Assembly: GCA_010279815.1 (NCBI GenBank)
Contig: QEOQ01000104.1
Span: 323,139-387,138 of the forward strand
Source: Brachionus plicatilis
Lineage: Eukaryota > Rotifera > Eurotatoria > Ploima > Brachionidae
Direction: 5' to 3'
Length of the DNA stretch: 64,000 nt
Shown here: positions 44,222 through 53,814 of the stretch, piece after piece
How the letters are laid out: each line of letters begins with the position of its first letter
How positions within the stretch are numbered: the first letter of the stretch is position 1
Notes under the pieces: generated by a model
Databases searched by the model: none
Seen by the model: only the letters and a program-made list of their open reading frames with translations
What the model was told of the DNA's origin: nothing
Position numbers and translations under genes: made by a program

Positions 44222-44690
44222 CTTCATTATTTATTTGAAAGTTAAATTTCTGATCTTCAATTATATTATCCCAATTTATCTTAATATATTGGTCTCTGTC
44301 TGGTCTGCTTTGTTCGTGGAGAAAGCCCAATGCGTGGATAAGCTCATGTGCAACAGTTCCATCATATAAACAGCCACGAGTACTTAATGATAGCTGTTGA
44401 GGTTGCCGATCTTCAGTTAGCATTCCAATACAGGACATATTGAAGATAAGATCTTTCAGTTGTTCGTTCCACAAATTTTACAGTATTTCTGTCATTTAAT
44501 TTAGTCGAGTCTTCAACAAGCTTAATGCCTGATAATATGAAGAGCCTTTCCTGAGCAGAATATAATGGATCAATGGTGTAAGGCACAATTCTATTTGGCC
44601 ATTTTTTTGCTAAGCTATTTGAGTAGCCTTTCGGAGATATTTTAAGTCCTTCATAAAAATCGTCAGGAGCATTGTAGTCAAATGAACTGA
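44222..44690 (-). pseudogene. Astacin metalloprotease copy A (5'- and 3'-truncated, frameshifted)
   Basis: Homologous to copy B at 45078-45361 and 49855-50426 in the opposite orientation. The first exon part lacks the start codon and signal peptide. A short deletion (about 44440) removes the codons for the FNGNGCWS region and shifts the frame. The zinc-binding motif HELIHALGFLHEQSRPD is present. Sequence diverges after NEGD, so the Met-turn and C-terminus are missing. Astacins are secreted zinc proteases used in digestion, development or hatching. Confidence 0.8.
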
Positions 44691-45024
44691 TGAGCCCTAG
44701 ACAAAAAAATTTAATTGAAAAAATATTAAAGAAAATCAAATTCCTTATCAATATCTGAAGTATTTTATTTACGCTTAGTGATTTTAAATGAATAAGAAAC
44801 CATCAACATTAATGATGATGGTTTTTAATGATGCTGCTTAGTGTTAATATTTTTTGATTAATGTTAAGTTTTTTAGCAAAAAAATTTTTATTAGCTTAAT
44901 GTTGCTGGTTTCTTATTCATTAAAAATCACTAAGCGTTAATAAAATGCTTCAGATATTGATGAGCAATTTGATTTTCTTTAATATTTTTCCATTCAATTT
45001 TTTTGTCTAGGCCTCATCAGTTCA
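44687..45024. repeat. Palindromic spacer between astacin copies A and B
   Basis: About 100-120 bp at each end pair as an inverted repeat (TTTTTTGTCTAGGCCTCATC and its inverse; also TTAACGCTTAGTGATTTTTA). Together with astacin copies A and B it forms a large head-to-head inverted duplication centred near 44855. Confidence 0.75.
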
Positions 45025-45077
45025 CTATTTAAGCAAATCATTTGTGATAAATTTTCAACATATTGAAATTTAAAAAA

Positions 45078-45361
45078 ATGACTTATTTAAGACTTTTTAT
45101 GACTTTAATGTTAGTCAAAATTATTTTCTCCAATCCATTTCCATTTGACTACAATGCTCCTGACGATTTTTATGTAGGACTTAAAATATCTCCGAAAGGC
45201 TACTCAAATAGCTTAGCAAAAAAATGGCCAAATGGAATTGTGCCTTACACCATTGATCCATTATATTCTGCTCAGGAAAGGCTCGTCATTTTATCAGGCA
45301 TTAAGCTTATTGAAGACTCGACTAAATTAAATGGCAGAAATTATGTAAAATTTGTGGAACG
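45078..45361 (+). pseudogene. Astacin metalloprotease copy B, N-terminal part (split gene)
   Basis: Starts at ATG 45078 with a hydrophobic signal peptide (LRLFMTLMLVKIIFS). The short propeptide follows (APDDFYVGLKISPKGYSN), then the mature start (KWPNGIVPYTIDPLYS). The frame is cut after FVER at 45361 by a 4.49 kb insertion and resumes at 49855 with TTERSYLQ. The uninterrupted order is seen in copies A and C. No GT donor is present at the break, so splicing out of the insert is not expected. Confidence 0.8.
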
Positions 45362-45632
45362 CAAATGAAGATTTTTACATGTAATTTTGGACATAGAAAT
45401 TTTTTAATTTATTATAATTGTATGCAGAATGTTTAGAGTTTTTCATGAGTAGAAAAATTATTGGATTAGAGTTTTTATTAAACATGTTTATACAGCCAAT
45501 TAAAAAAAACTTTTTAGGGATAATCCTTGATAAGTAATATAAGAAAATAGCTTAATTGATTAATTGATTAAAATTTCTTATGTACAGGCGTGTTTATTTA
45601 CCAATTAAAACTGACATTCCTTTTTTAAAACA

Positions 45633-46012
45633 TGTTACACTTAAAGTCTGGCCACTACTTTAGGCGTAGTAAAAGATAACGAATTCGTTTTAAAATATTT
45701 ATTTAATAAATAAGAGTGAATATATAAAACTAAAAATAAAGAATAAGTAACTACAATTTATAGTGAAGTTCTTAATGCTAGATTAAGAATGAATATAAAT
45801 AAAAACTAGGAAGTAAAGCTCAATCATTCCACAATAAAATAAATGTTTACTATACTATTATTAATTGACTGTTGCAATAACCGTTATAAACTGTTGTTTG
45901 ATAGCGGATCTAAAATCATTGCTTCTAAATATTTATGTTATCCATAAATATTAATCTACTGTTTAAAATCAATATAAACAAAACTATGGAGAGTCGGTTA
46001 TATACCGTAACA
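45633..46012 (-). repeat. 3' LTR of gypsy element 2
   Basis: 380 bp. On the minus strand it begins TGTTACGGTATATAACCG and ends ...TTAAGTGTAACA, so its ends form the short inverted repeat TGTTAC/GTAACA. Contains AATAAA words suitable for polyadenylation. Confidence 0.85.
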
Positions 46013-46074
46013 TATCCCCACCATGAAAATTGTTATTCGTCCTCGAATCATCCATTTTTGAAATTTATTTTCTT

Positions 46075-49000
46075 TTATTGATTAATTAATTCTTTAGTAA
46101 CCGAGTCTAAACTATCAGTTTTGTTTTTTTGGTTTGTCTTGAAATCGTGAAGAGATTTTTCTTCTTCTATTGACTTATCTTGTTCGAAGTTTGTTACTAT
46201 TGTAGTTAATCTCAAGTTCGTATCAGTATTGTTTTTTACTTTTTTGCGTTTATTAATTAACTTTAATCCAAAGTAAAAACCAAATAAACTTAAAATTAAA
46301 AAAATTATTGAAAATATGGAGAAGTGAAATTTGTTAAATAAATATTTTATCTTCTCTTCTAGTTGAAATTCTGTATCGATGATTTTTGACCTTGCTTGCG
46401 TATTGTCTTCATTATTTGTTAGCAAAAATTCATCTAGCATTTCATTATTAACTGTATCTCGGTAGAGAGATAAAAAATCCATGTTTTTTAAAATAAGTGG
46501 ATTATGATGTGCATCAAAATTTTTGATTTTATTCGCTAGATAATCGATCGTATAATAGTTAATATTTTCATTTGCTATAATCGTTGACCTCTGTTTATTT
46601 CTTATTAAACTAAATTTAGTGCTTTTTATCTTTTGAATCTGGTATAACGTTGTACATTTCACTTTCTTAGTTGTTTTAGTTATTAAACCATCTGTGTTTA
46701 GGAAACCATCATAAGACTTATTATTTGAATAAAAAATTACTGGTTGCTTTTCAAAACAATATTCATTGTTTTCAACAGAAACGTTGTTATTTAGGACAAT
46801 GTTGATAACATTTGTTGGCACACATTCTGCCAAATATATAGTTTTCATATTGACATAAAATGTGATAGAATCTCCATTGCTTGTAAAATGATTTATATAT
46901 TCATCGTTTAAAAGAGAGTAAAGTTTTAATATTTCTTTAAACATTAAACATTCATTGTACAAAATCATATTTTTGTCTTCGGCTTCTTTGAAAGAGTTAA
47001 AATCAATGTTTGATAATAGGAGTTCTTTTAAAATTTCAACATTTGAATTTTCTTTTGGTGTTTTTGTAACAAGTTCATTTGTTTTCATACCTATGTATGT
47101 CCCCTCCATTGTTGTCATTAGATTTAAATCACAATGATTTTCAACTTTATCTACTTGAAAAACTAAACTTGATTCGCTTATTAATACGTCACTATCAATT
47201 TTTAAAGCAAATTTTTCATAGCTGATAATAATTTCTGTAATAGTCAATTCGTTTAATTTTCTATAATCAATACAGATTCGCTTCGAGCCATCTTTTTTGG
47301 GTACCACTATTACTGGAGAAGACCAGGGCGACTTAGATGGTCGAATTATTTTTGCATTTACCATTTTCTCACATTCTATTTTGAGGAAATTCCTTTCACT
47401 TTGTGATTTTCGGTATGCATGTGTATACACAGGAGGCGTTGATTCATTAATCAGCCTTATGGAGTGTTCATAAACCGAACAAACTCCGAGGTTTTCAATA
47501 AATGAAGCATAAAGATTGGTTGCTTCATTATATAAATCTTTAAAGATCAATTGTTGAGATTGATTTAGTTCACTCTTTGGTACCATTTTAAAATCAGGAG
47601 TTTGCCAAAAATAATCATATTTTTGTTCAAATTCATCTATATCGGCTGTGAAAACCTCAAAAACATCACAGCTTAACTCCAATTTGTCTCTATCAAAACT
47701 CAACTCACATGATGGGAATTTAATTAAACCATGAGCTGGGAAAATTCCAGCTCTTGTTTTATGGAACCAATCTATTCCAAGAAGAACATCATGATCATCA
47801 TGATCAAATACGATGAATTCTAAAATACATTTATTCCCACCAATATCGACTTCTACTGGTTTAGTTACACCAGAAGCCTCAGAGATAATACCTGTAGCGG
47901 TTTTAATTCTTTTATATGTACGTAATATTTCGAATTTATTACTAATTGCGGTCATGTGATTCATAACAGAATGAGTTGCACCGCTGTCCAAACCTATTTT
48001 CATTGAGATACCTTCAATTCTACCAATAATGCTAGGAATCTTTTTTTCAGAACTTGGATCATTTAAAACATATACTTTATCGCTTTCCAAGTCATCAGAG
48101 TTAAATGAGACACTATTAATTTTTTTAAGGTCTGATCTACATGTATTAGCATAGTGTCCTTTACGTTTGCACCTTGAACAAATAATTTTTTCTTTTCTGT
48201 TTTTATTTTCGACTGAAGAAAAATTTTTAAAATTTCTAGAATAATCTGATTTATATTTAGTTTGTCTATTATTTTGAACCTTTTCTAAATTGTATCTATT
48301 GTGTTGCTTTTTAAACAAAACATTATTCTTGGGTTTGTTATTTCTGAAATAATTAATTTTAGCAACACTATTTGTAAAAGATTCCAATTGAATAGCTAAG
48401 GGAATAGCTGAATTTAATTTAGTGATATTACGACATACGAGTTCCCTTTTTGTAGATTCTTTTAATCCTTGAATAAAGTGAAACATCTTTTCATCTTCTG
48501 CCATGAATGATATTTTATTAGTAAGGGTTAAAAATTTACTTACATAATTTTCAATTGATAGACCCTCCCTGTTTTTTAAGGATATTAATTCAGATCGAAT
48601 CTTTTGATCACGATTTATATTTCTGAAAGTTGATTTTAGTTCATTTTCGAAGGAGATCCAATTGCTTTGTGATTCAATATGTTTTTTCAGAATGAGTAGC
48701 GGCAAGTCCGATACAAAATTAACAATAGCGTTTAATTTCATTTTTTCCTCAATGTTTGCCGATATAAATCCTTGCTTTACCATAAATAACCAGTCGTCTA
48801 CATCATCTCTTGGATTTCCAGAAAATTTCGGTGTAGAATTTTCAAGTCGTTTAGTCTTGGTTATCATAATTTTATCTTCGTAATTAAAATTTGACTTATT
48901 TGAAATCGTGTTGTCGATAAATTTGCTCTGATTTAAATTTAAATCATTAGAATCCTTTAGAATTGGAGTAGGGGGCAATCTATAGTTTGAAAACCCATAA

Positions 49001-49107
49001 TTGTTTTCATGATATGATTTAGTTCCAAAATTATTTTGTTCATTAACTTTTTGCTTGGCGAATTGAGTTTGTTTAAAGCTTGTCTCACAATAACTTGTTT
49101 TAGGCAT
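46075..49107 (-). CDS. Gag-protease-deltaRT-env fusion ORF (gypsy element 2)
   Basis: 1010 codons without a stop. In order: gag capsid-like part (about residues 90-250), a CCHC knuckle (CSRCKRKGHYANTC, about 309-322), retropepsin (GLDSGAT at about 372), an acidic linker, RT fingers up to RICIDYRKLNELTIT (about 605-619), then abruptly env-like ectodomain starting near DSDVLISESSLV. A membrane span at about 922-948 (FSIFSIIFLILSLFGFYFG) and a basic/acidic cytoplasmic tail follow. The RT active site, RNase H, integrase and env N-terminus are gone, yet the frame is preserved over the junction near 47245. The upstream coiled-coil part of gag (48957-49679) is in another frame, offset by one base near 49110-49130. 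Confidence 0.8.
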   Translation of the reverse strand: MPKTSYCETSFKQTQFAKQKVNEQNNFGTKSYHENNYGFSNYRLPPTPILKDSNDLNLNQSKFIDNTISNKSNFNYEDKIMITKTKRLENSTPKFSGNPRDDVDDWLFMVKQGFISANIEEKMKLNAIVNFVSDLPLLILKKHIESQSNWISFENELKSTFRNINRDQKIRSELISLKNREGLSIENYVSKFLTLTNKISFMAEDEKMFHFIQGLKESTKRELVCRNITKLNSAIPLAIQLESFTNSVAKINYFRNNKPKNNVLFKKQHNRYNLEKVQNNRQTKYKSDYSRNFKNFSSVENKNRKEKIICSRCKRKGHYANTCRSDLKKINSVSFNSDDLESDKVYVLNDPSSEKKIPSIIGRIEGISMKIGLDSGATHSVMNHMTAISNKFEILRTYKRIKTATGIISEASGVTKPVEVDIGGNKCILEFIVFDHDDHDVLLGIDWFHKTRAGIFPAHGLIKFPSCELSFDRDKLELSCDVFEVFTADIDEFEQKYDYFWQTPDFKMVPKSELNQSQQLIFKDLYNEATNLYASFIENLGVCSVYEHSIRLINESTPPVYTHAYRKSQSERNFLKIECEKMVNAKIIRPSKSPWSSPVIVVPKKDGSKRICIDYRKLNELTITEIIISYEKFALKIDSDVLISESSLVFQVDKVENHCDLNLMTTMEGTYIGMKTNELVTKTPKENSNVEILKELLLSNIDFNSFKEAEDKNMILYNECLMFKEILKLYSLLNDEYINHFTSNGDSITFYVNMKTIYLAECVPTNVINIVLNNNVSVENNEYCFEKQPVIFYSNNKSYDGFLNTDGLITKTTKKVKCTTLYQIQKIKSTKFSLIRNKQRSTIIANENINYYTIDYLANKIKNFDAHHNPLILKNMDFLSLYRDTVNNEMLDEFLLTNNEDNTQARSKIIDTEFQLEEKIKYLFNKFHFSIFSIIFLILSLFGFYFGLKLINKRKKVKNNTDTNLRLTTIVTNFEQDKSIEEEKSLHDFKTNQKNKTDSLDSVTKELINQ

Positions 49108-49679
49108 TGAAATGTTATAATCTTGTTTATTTTCAATTGATTGATCTTCAATTCGGATGATTGTTCATCAGTACTAGGGCTATCCTGGAATTTTGACTCA
49201 GTATGTTCTGATACATTTACTAATTTATAGAAATCTTTATTTAAGTTGTATTCATTTTCTTCTGACGTTGAACTTTCTATTATTTTAAATTTTACTTGTT
49301 TTTCCTTTTTCAATGTATTAATTTCATGTTCTTTCCCTTCAAGTTCAGTTGATAATGAATACAATTTTGATTTTAGGTATTCAAGCTCTTCATCCTTATC
49401 TTCACTTGATATAATTTGTTCTTCTGACTTCAAATCTTTGATTTTTAAATTGAGACCAGTTTTCAGGTCTTCAACATTTTTAACTCTGTCGACAAATTCA
49501 TCTTTGCTAATTGCTATTGAAAATGCAGATTCAAGCGTTTCCTTGTAGATTTTTGTAAGTTTGTCCAATTTAAAAGCTAATGATTTTGCTTTCATGTGAT
49601 GCATACTTTTTATTTGTTCCCAACTTTTGGAAGAATCTTCTTCGGTTTTCCTTTCTCTATCCATATTCAAATCGTACAT
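48957..49679 (-). pseudogene. Gag N-terminal coiled-coil region (gypsy element 2)
   Basis: Starts at ATG 49679, a few bases after the likely primer-binding area (TGGTAGCATATGG on the minus strand). About 190 residues of heptad-like Glu/Lys/Leu sequence (LKIKDLKSEEQIIS, LSTELEGKEHEINTLKKEK) predict a coiled coil. After about 49120 its frame becomes a shadow and the gag text continues in the frame of the long ORF, so one base has been gained or lost. Confidence 0.65.
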
Positions 49680-49696
49680 TCGCTGCTACCATATGC

Positions 49697-49796
49697 TACC
49701 AATTTATATTCACTCTTATTTATTAAATAAATATTTTAAAACGAATTCGTTATCTTTTACTACGCCTAAAGTAGTGGCCAGACTTTAAGTGTAACA
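49697..49796. repeat. Inverted LTR fragment at the 5' side of gypsy element 2
   Basis: About 95 bp identical to the reverse complement of 45633-45730 (GTTACACTTAAAGTCTGGCC on one strand in each). A normal provirus would carry this segment in direct orientation as the end of the 5' LTR. Confidence 0.85.
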
Positions 49797-49854
49797 AACA
49801 TTAATCAACAAACATTTTTCAAAATGCTAAATCTGTCCGCAAAATCTTCATATG

Positions 49855-50426
49855 GAACAACTGAAAGATCTTATCTTCAAATTTTTAATGGAAATGGCTG
49901 CTGGTCCTGGGTTGGAATGCTAAATGAAGATCGGCAACCTCAACAGCTATCATTAAGTACTCGTGGCTGTTTATATGATGGAACTGTTGCACATGAGCTT
50001 ATCCACGCATTGGGCTTTCTCCACGAACAAAGCAGACCAGACAGAGACCAATATATTAAGATAAATTGGGATAATATAATTGAAGATCAGAAATTTAACT
50101 TTCAAATATATAATGAAGGTGATACTTTTGGCTTAAAATACGATTTTGAATCAATAATGCACTATGATTCATTAACTTTTTCAATTGACAATAAGTCACC
50201 TACCATTGAACCATTGCAGAGCGGAATTCAACTGATTGATAAATATAATCAAAATTATCTATCTGAGACAGATATTAAAGAAATAAGGTTACTTTATAGA
50301 TCAGAGACTATTGATAACAATAATAATGATGGACCAAATTCAAGTGCTAAAATTATTAAGAGTGAGACAAATTTATCAATCATTTGCTTGGTTTTTATTA
50401 TTTTAAAATTTGACTTATTTGAATAA
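49855..50426 (+). pseudogene. Astacin metalloprotease copy B, catalytic and C-terminal part (split gene)
   Basis: Continues copy B after the insertion. Zinc site HELIHALGFLHEQSRPD fits HExxHxxGxxHxxxRxD. The Met-turn SIMHYDS supplies the family Met and Tyr. Conserved CxW-type disulfide context is seen (GCWSWVG, STRGCLYDG). The domain ends at about 50330. The tail is Asn/Ser-rich and then strongly hydrophobic (IICLVFIILKFDLF), which resembles a GPI-anchor signal or a membrane anchor. As placed, it lacks a start and signal peptide unless an upstream promoter drives it. The catalytic residues are intact, so inactivation is due to the insertion. Confidence 0.8.
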
Positions 50427-50482
50427 TTGATTTTTTTTAACATTTCGAAAATAAAAATTAATTTTGATAGTTTTGAAATAAT

Positions 50483-50488
50483 AATAAA
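50483..50488 (+). terminator. Polyadenylation signal of astacin copy B
   Basis: AATAAA about 57 bases after the TAA stop at 50424-50426. Confidence 0.5.
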
Positions 50489-51790
50489 ACACTTTAATTT
50501 TGGTAACGAGGCCTAAATGGGCTTTGTGTTAATGGTGGCCAAATTTTAAAAAACTACTATTTGTCTTAGATTTTAAATGATATTTTTAAAAAAAAAATGC
50601 TTACATGAAGAAGAACTCGAAAAGATGAATCGAATGATATGTCTGATCAATTAAAAAAAAACTCTTAAATTTTCTTTTCTCTGATTAAGCCTAATCAGGG
50701 CATTGTGAAATTTGGTACAAAAAACAAAAACAAATTATTAAAAACTCTAAAGCTTAACACTCAACCCATGTAAATACGATCACGGTAAAAAAACGTAAAA
50801 TTTCGATTTTTATTGAAAAAGTATGGAAAAAACGTTGAATAATGAGATTTTTTAATTTTTAGAATCCAATTATTAATAATTTTTTGTGATTTGTTCCTTA
50901 AACTATTTTATCTTTCTGAAAAATAAAAAATTCAACTACCAATAAAAAACTTGAATTATTAATAATTTAGCGAAGGCTTTTATTAGATATTTAAAATCTC
51001 ATAATTATGTGTTTATTTTTATTAAAGAAAACTCAGGCCCCCATATCATTGTAAACGGTGCTTTAGTAGTAAGGAATTTAGTTTAACTACTAAAGCATGT
51101 TAGTCTTAATATATTATTTTTATATTTATATTTGTCTTTTATTGGCAAATTTTTATCATAGATATTTTTAAAAATAATTGATAATAAATTAAAAATGAAG
51201 TGTTACCAAGCATTTTAAAATTTATTATTATTATTTTTAAGATAATTTATTCTACAGAAAAATTATTTATTTATTTGTTTTTTTGTGATTTGTTTTTAGG
51301 TTTTAATTTTTTAAATTTTTAAGTATTAATGGCTGTTTAGTCAACATCCAGACTTTTTTAAAAAATTTATCTTTGTCAATACAGTATAAATTTAATGACC
51401 AAAGGGCGGAGCTAACTCGAGAAATTAAAACAATTACAATATCCTAAAATTTTAAAAAAAGGAGTCTCTATTAACGGTTAATTCGGTGATTCTTTTTTTG
51501 ATATTTGATTCTCGACTAATTTGTTGAGAGCGTTTTCGAATCTTTTGATTTTTTTATTTTAAATTTTTTAACTTGTTTTGATCGAATAACCCAAAAAAAA
51601 ACGCATTTGTAGATATATCAAGCCTTTAAATTACAATTTGTTAATTGATTTTTTTTAGATGTACGAGAATTTTCAAAGTATAAACAATCATTAGTTAATT
51701 AATTAAGTATTTTTATCGTCCTTTTTATGCTCAAAAAAGACAAAATCTCAAAGAACACTCGATTCTTTATCGAGAATCTTTATCAAAAAT
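50489..51790. other. AT-rich intergenic DNA, nothing recognised
   Basis: No supported gene. A short unique patch near 51040-51110 (inverted TTTAGTAGT/ACTACTAAA) forms a small hairpin. Confidence 0.4.
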
Positions 51791-51794
51791 GGCA

Positions 51795-51882
51795 GTAAAC
51801 CAAATTTTTTTAGACTTAAAGGAATTAGTATACCGAAGTCGCATCGGCTCTGTATGTAAAGTATTGTATTGTATTGATTCTT
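51795..51882 (+). repeat. LINE 3' tail with (GTATT)n
   Basis: GACTTAAAGGAATTAGTATA, then CGCATCGGCTCTGTATGTAA and TATTGTATTGTATTG. The design is that of another LINE subfamily end. Confidence 0.35.
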
Positions 51883-51907
51883 TATCCAAATTGTTAAAAA
51901 TTAACTA

Positions 51908-52427
51908 CAGTCTGTCCTCGATTTTGTGACACGCTTGGGGAACACTGAATTTATGTCACAAAATCAAATCGTCACAAATTTGAATTTGTGACATAAATGT
52001 CATAAAATCAAATAAGCATTAAAATTCAGATTTATTAGTTTTATTATAAAAATACAAATCTGTTAAATGCAAAACAATTTAATCTTAATATTAAATACAA
52101 TATTTTAAAAAACTAAACGCTTCTGGACTAATTTAGTTTGTCTAGCATAAATGCTATTCTCAACAGCTCTTATTAATTTAAGCATATGTCATATGTGCAA
52201 AAAAAAATTCGTCATAATATCGAAATTTTTTAACATGTAAAAGATTCAAAAGTGAACTAAAATTTGTCTTTTTTTCATGTCATAAATTCAAAATGTCACA
52301 AAATTAAATGTCATAAAATCGAAAAATATTAACATTGAAAGGATGGGGAATTTCGGCGTTACACTGATTTTTAGTCACAAATTCAAAATGTCACAAAATC
52401 GGGAGTCATAAAATCGAGGGCAGACTG
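51908..52427. mobile_element. Pogo-like MITE, 520 bp
   Basis: Ends CAGTCTGTCCTCGATTTTGTGAC and the inverse (RC of the right end begins CAGTCTGCCCTCGATTTT), flanked by TA (51906-51907 and 52428-52429). The interior is full of TGTCACAAAAT/ATTTTGTGACA subterminal motifs. No ORF. Related in end structure to the Tigger-like element at 35151-36146 but a different family. Confidence 0.8.
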
Positions 52428-52599
52428 TAATAACTTGTCTTCAAATAACCTAATTGTTATTACAGATATATTATTAAAGGTCACTTGAAAATTTAAAATA
52501 TATAATTCAATTTTACTTAACCTTAGGCTTTAATTCAACATAAATCCTTTAATACTAGATATAAATTTCTCTAATTTAAATTTTAACATTTCTATTTTT

Positions 52600-52700
52600 T
52601 AACTTATATTATTTTTACCTTATTTTTTCTGCTTTTTTTTTAAATCTGAAGGAACTTTAGCTCGGTACAGATATACAAATAAATAAATAATTATTTAAAA
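52600..52700 (+). repeat. LINE 3' tail with (AAATA)n
   Basis: AATCTGAAGGAACTTTAGCT, CGGTACAGATATACAAATAA ATAAATAA. Very similar to 7430-7558. Confidence 0.5.
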
Positions 52701-53103
52701 AAGATTTTCATTCAATTATTCTTTAAAAATTTTTTTATCATGCAATTCTTTAATATCTTAATCATGTTTCATTAGTCCCCCCTTAAAATCAAGTTTCCTC
52801 CTGGAGACTTTTCCAAAAAAAAACAAATCAATAGTAACAAAAAAAAAAGAAAAACAATAATTAAACGAAACAAAAAGGATGAGCATATATCGAAATAAAA
52901 AAGTATAAAAAATTCTTTTATAGTATAGAGATAAATAAATAAAGCTTAAGAATTTTTTTTTATATTTTCGCATACACGTGATCAAATTAGCATTAAGTTT
53001 CTCGTTAAAGCATAAAATAATATTTTAAGTATAAGAAGAATTATGTAATTTATTTTTTAAAATTAATTGTAAAATATGACAATTACAAAATTTTAAATTA
53101 AAA

Positions 53104-53311
53104 ATGCCACCGAAAGGCAAAATCAATACAACCGTCTAGTGAGCCTATGGAGACTCAAATAGTTAAAAAGAAGCGAGGTAGACCACCAAAGATCCTAAAT
53201 GGGGAAGAGGAAGTTAAATCGAAGAAAGTGAGGGTTGAGGAGCAAGTATTAGAAACTAAAAGAGGACCTGGTGGTCCACGTAAAGCTAGACATGCTTTAG
53301 TAATGGAATAA
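53104..53311 (+). pseudogene. Small AT-hook protein remnant
   Basis: Two frames: ATG 53104 opens MPPKGKINTTV and stops; from 53147 another frame reads to TAA 53311 with KKKRGRPPKILNGEE, a canonical AT-hook (RGRPPK), and a second basic Gly/Pro motif KRGPGGPRKARH. One frameshift therefore separates the N-terminus from the AT-hooks. AT-hooks bind the minor groove of AT-rich DNA. It lies just outside the hAT element's left terminal repeat, so it may come from another transposon or a small chromatin protein gene. Confidence 0.45.
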
Positions 53312-53525
53312 TTAATATTAAAGCTTAATTGACTTAAATTGATTTCTTTTTGGAATATTTTTTATACTATGTTTTATTCTGTTATGCTTGATTGAATTTT
53401 ATTTCAAATAAAATATTTATACTATTTTCGTTCTTTGTAATTTTTTATACTAAAAAAATTAATTCTTTATACTATAAATATATTTTTTTTTCTATACTGA
53501 AAAAAAATATGTGTTTATGCGCATA

Positions 53526-53682
53526 CAATTATATCCGAGAAAATGACGTGTACGTCTTCGTGTAAGTGTACTTTATACGTACATGTACCCGAACTTGAAC
53601 TAACAAAAAACTCGGATATTTACATGTACACGAACACGTATCCGAATTGAAACTCGGGTATTTACACGTACACGTACACGTT
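53526..53682. repeat. Terminal inverted repeat, left arm of the hAT element
   Basis: 157 bp. Pairs with 56687-56843. Contains repeated ACACGTAC and TACATGTACACG words that may be transposase binding sites. Confidence 0.75.
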
Positions 53683-53814
53683 AACTGTCAAAAAAGCGTT
53701 TATAATGATCAAAATTCTAAATAAAATTCGAAACTGTATTTATTTAAATCTAAAAATTAAAGTAATTTAAATTTATATTTAACTTAACGAAAAATAATTT
53801 TTATTATTTACTGA

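Larger units (their letters stand above)
45633..49796 (-). mobile_element. Ty3/gypsy retrotransposon 2, internally deleted, with one inverted LTR end
   Basis: 3' LTR at 45633-46012, polypurine-like GGTGGGGATA on the minus strand next to it, and a gag-protease-env fusion ORF. At the 5' side, instead of a direct LTR, the last ~100 bp of the LTR appear inverted. The flanks are AACA at 45629-45632 and 49797-49800, a 4 bp target duplication. RT core, RNase H and integrase are deleted. Confidence 0.85.
45362..49854. mobile_element. 4.49 kb composite insertion splitting astacin copy B
   Basis: Bounded by CAAATGAAGATTTT at the left and the inverse AAAATCTTCATATG at the right (14 bp, one mismatch). 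It contains gypsy element 2 plus about 270 bp of AT-rich DNA on the left and about 60 bp on the right. Copies A and C give the empty site GTGGAACGAACAACTG. The outer element may be a small DNA transposon that was itself hit by the gypsy element. Target duplication is at most one base. Confidence 0.55.

Noticed and set aside
45633..49796. Interpretation of gypsy element 2 as a DIRS-type element because of its inverted ends
   Set aside because: Its protein is Ty3/gypsy gag-protease-RT with env-like sequence, its LTR has TGTTAC/GTAACA ends and a 4 bp target duplication, and no tyrosine recombinase is seen. DIRS elements do not make target duplications.
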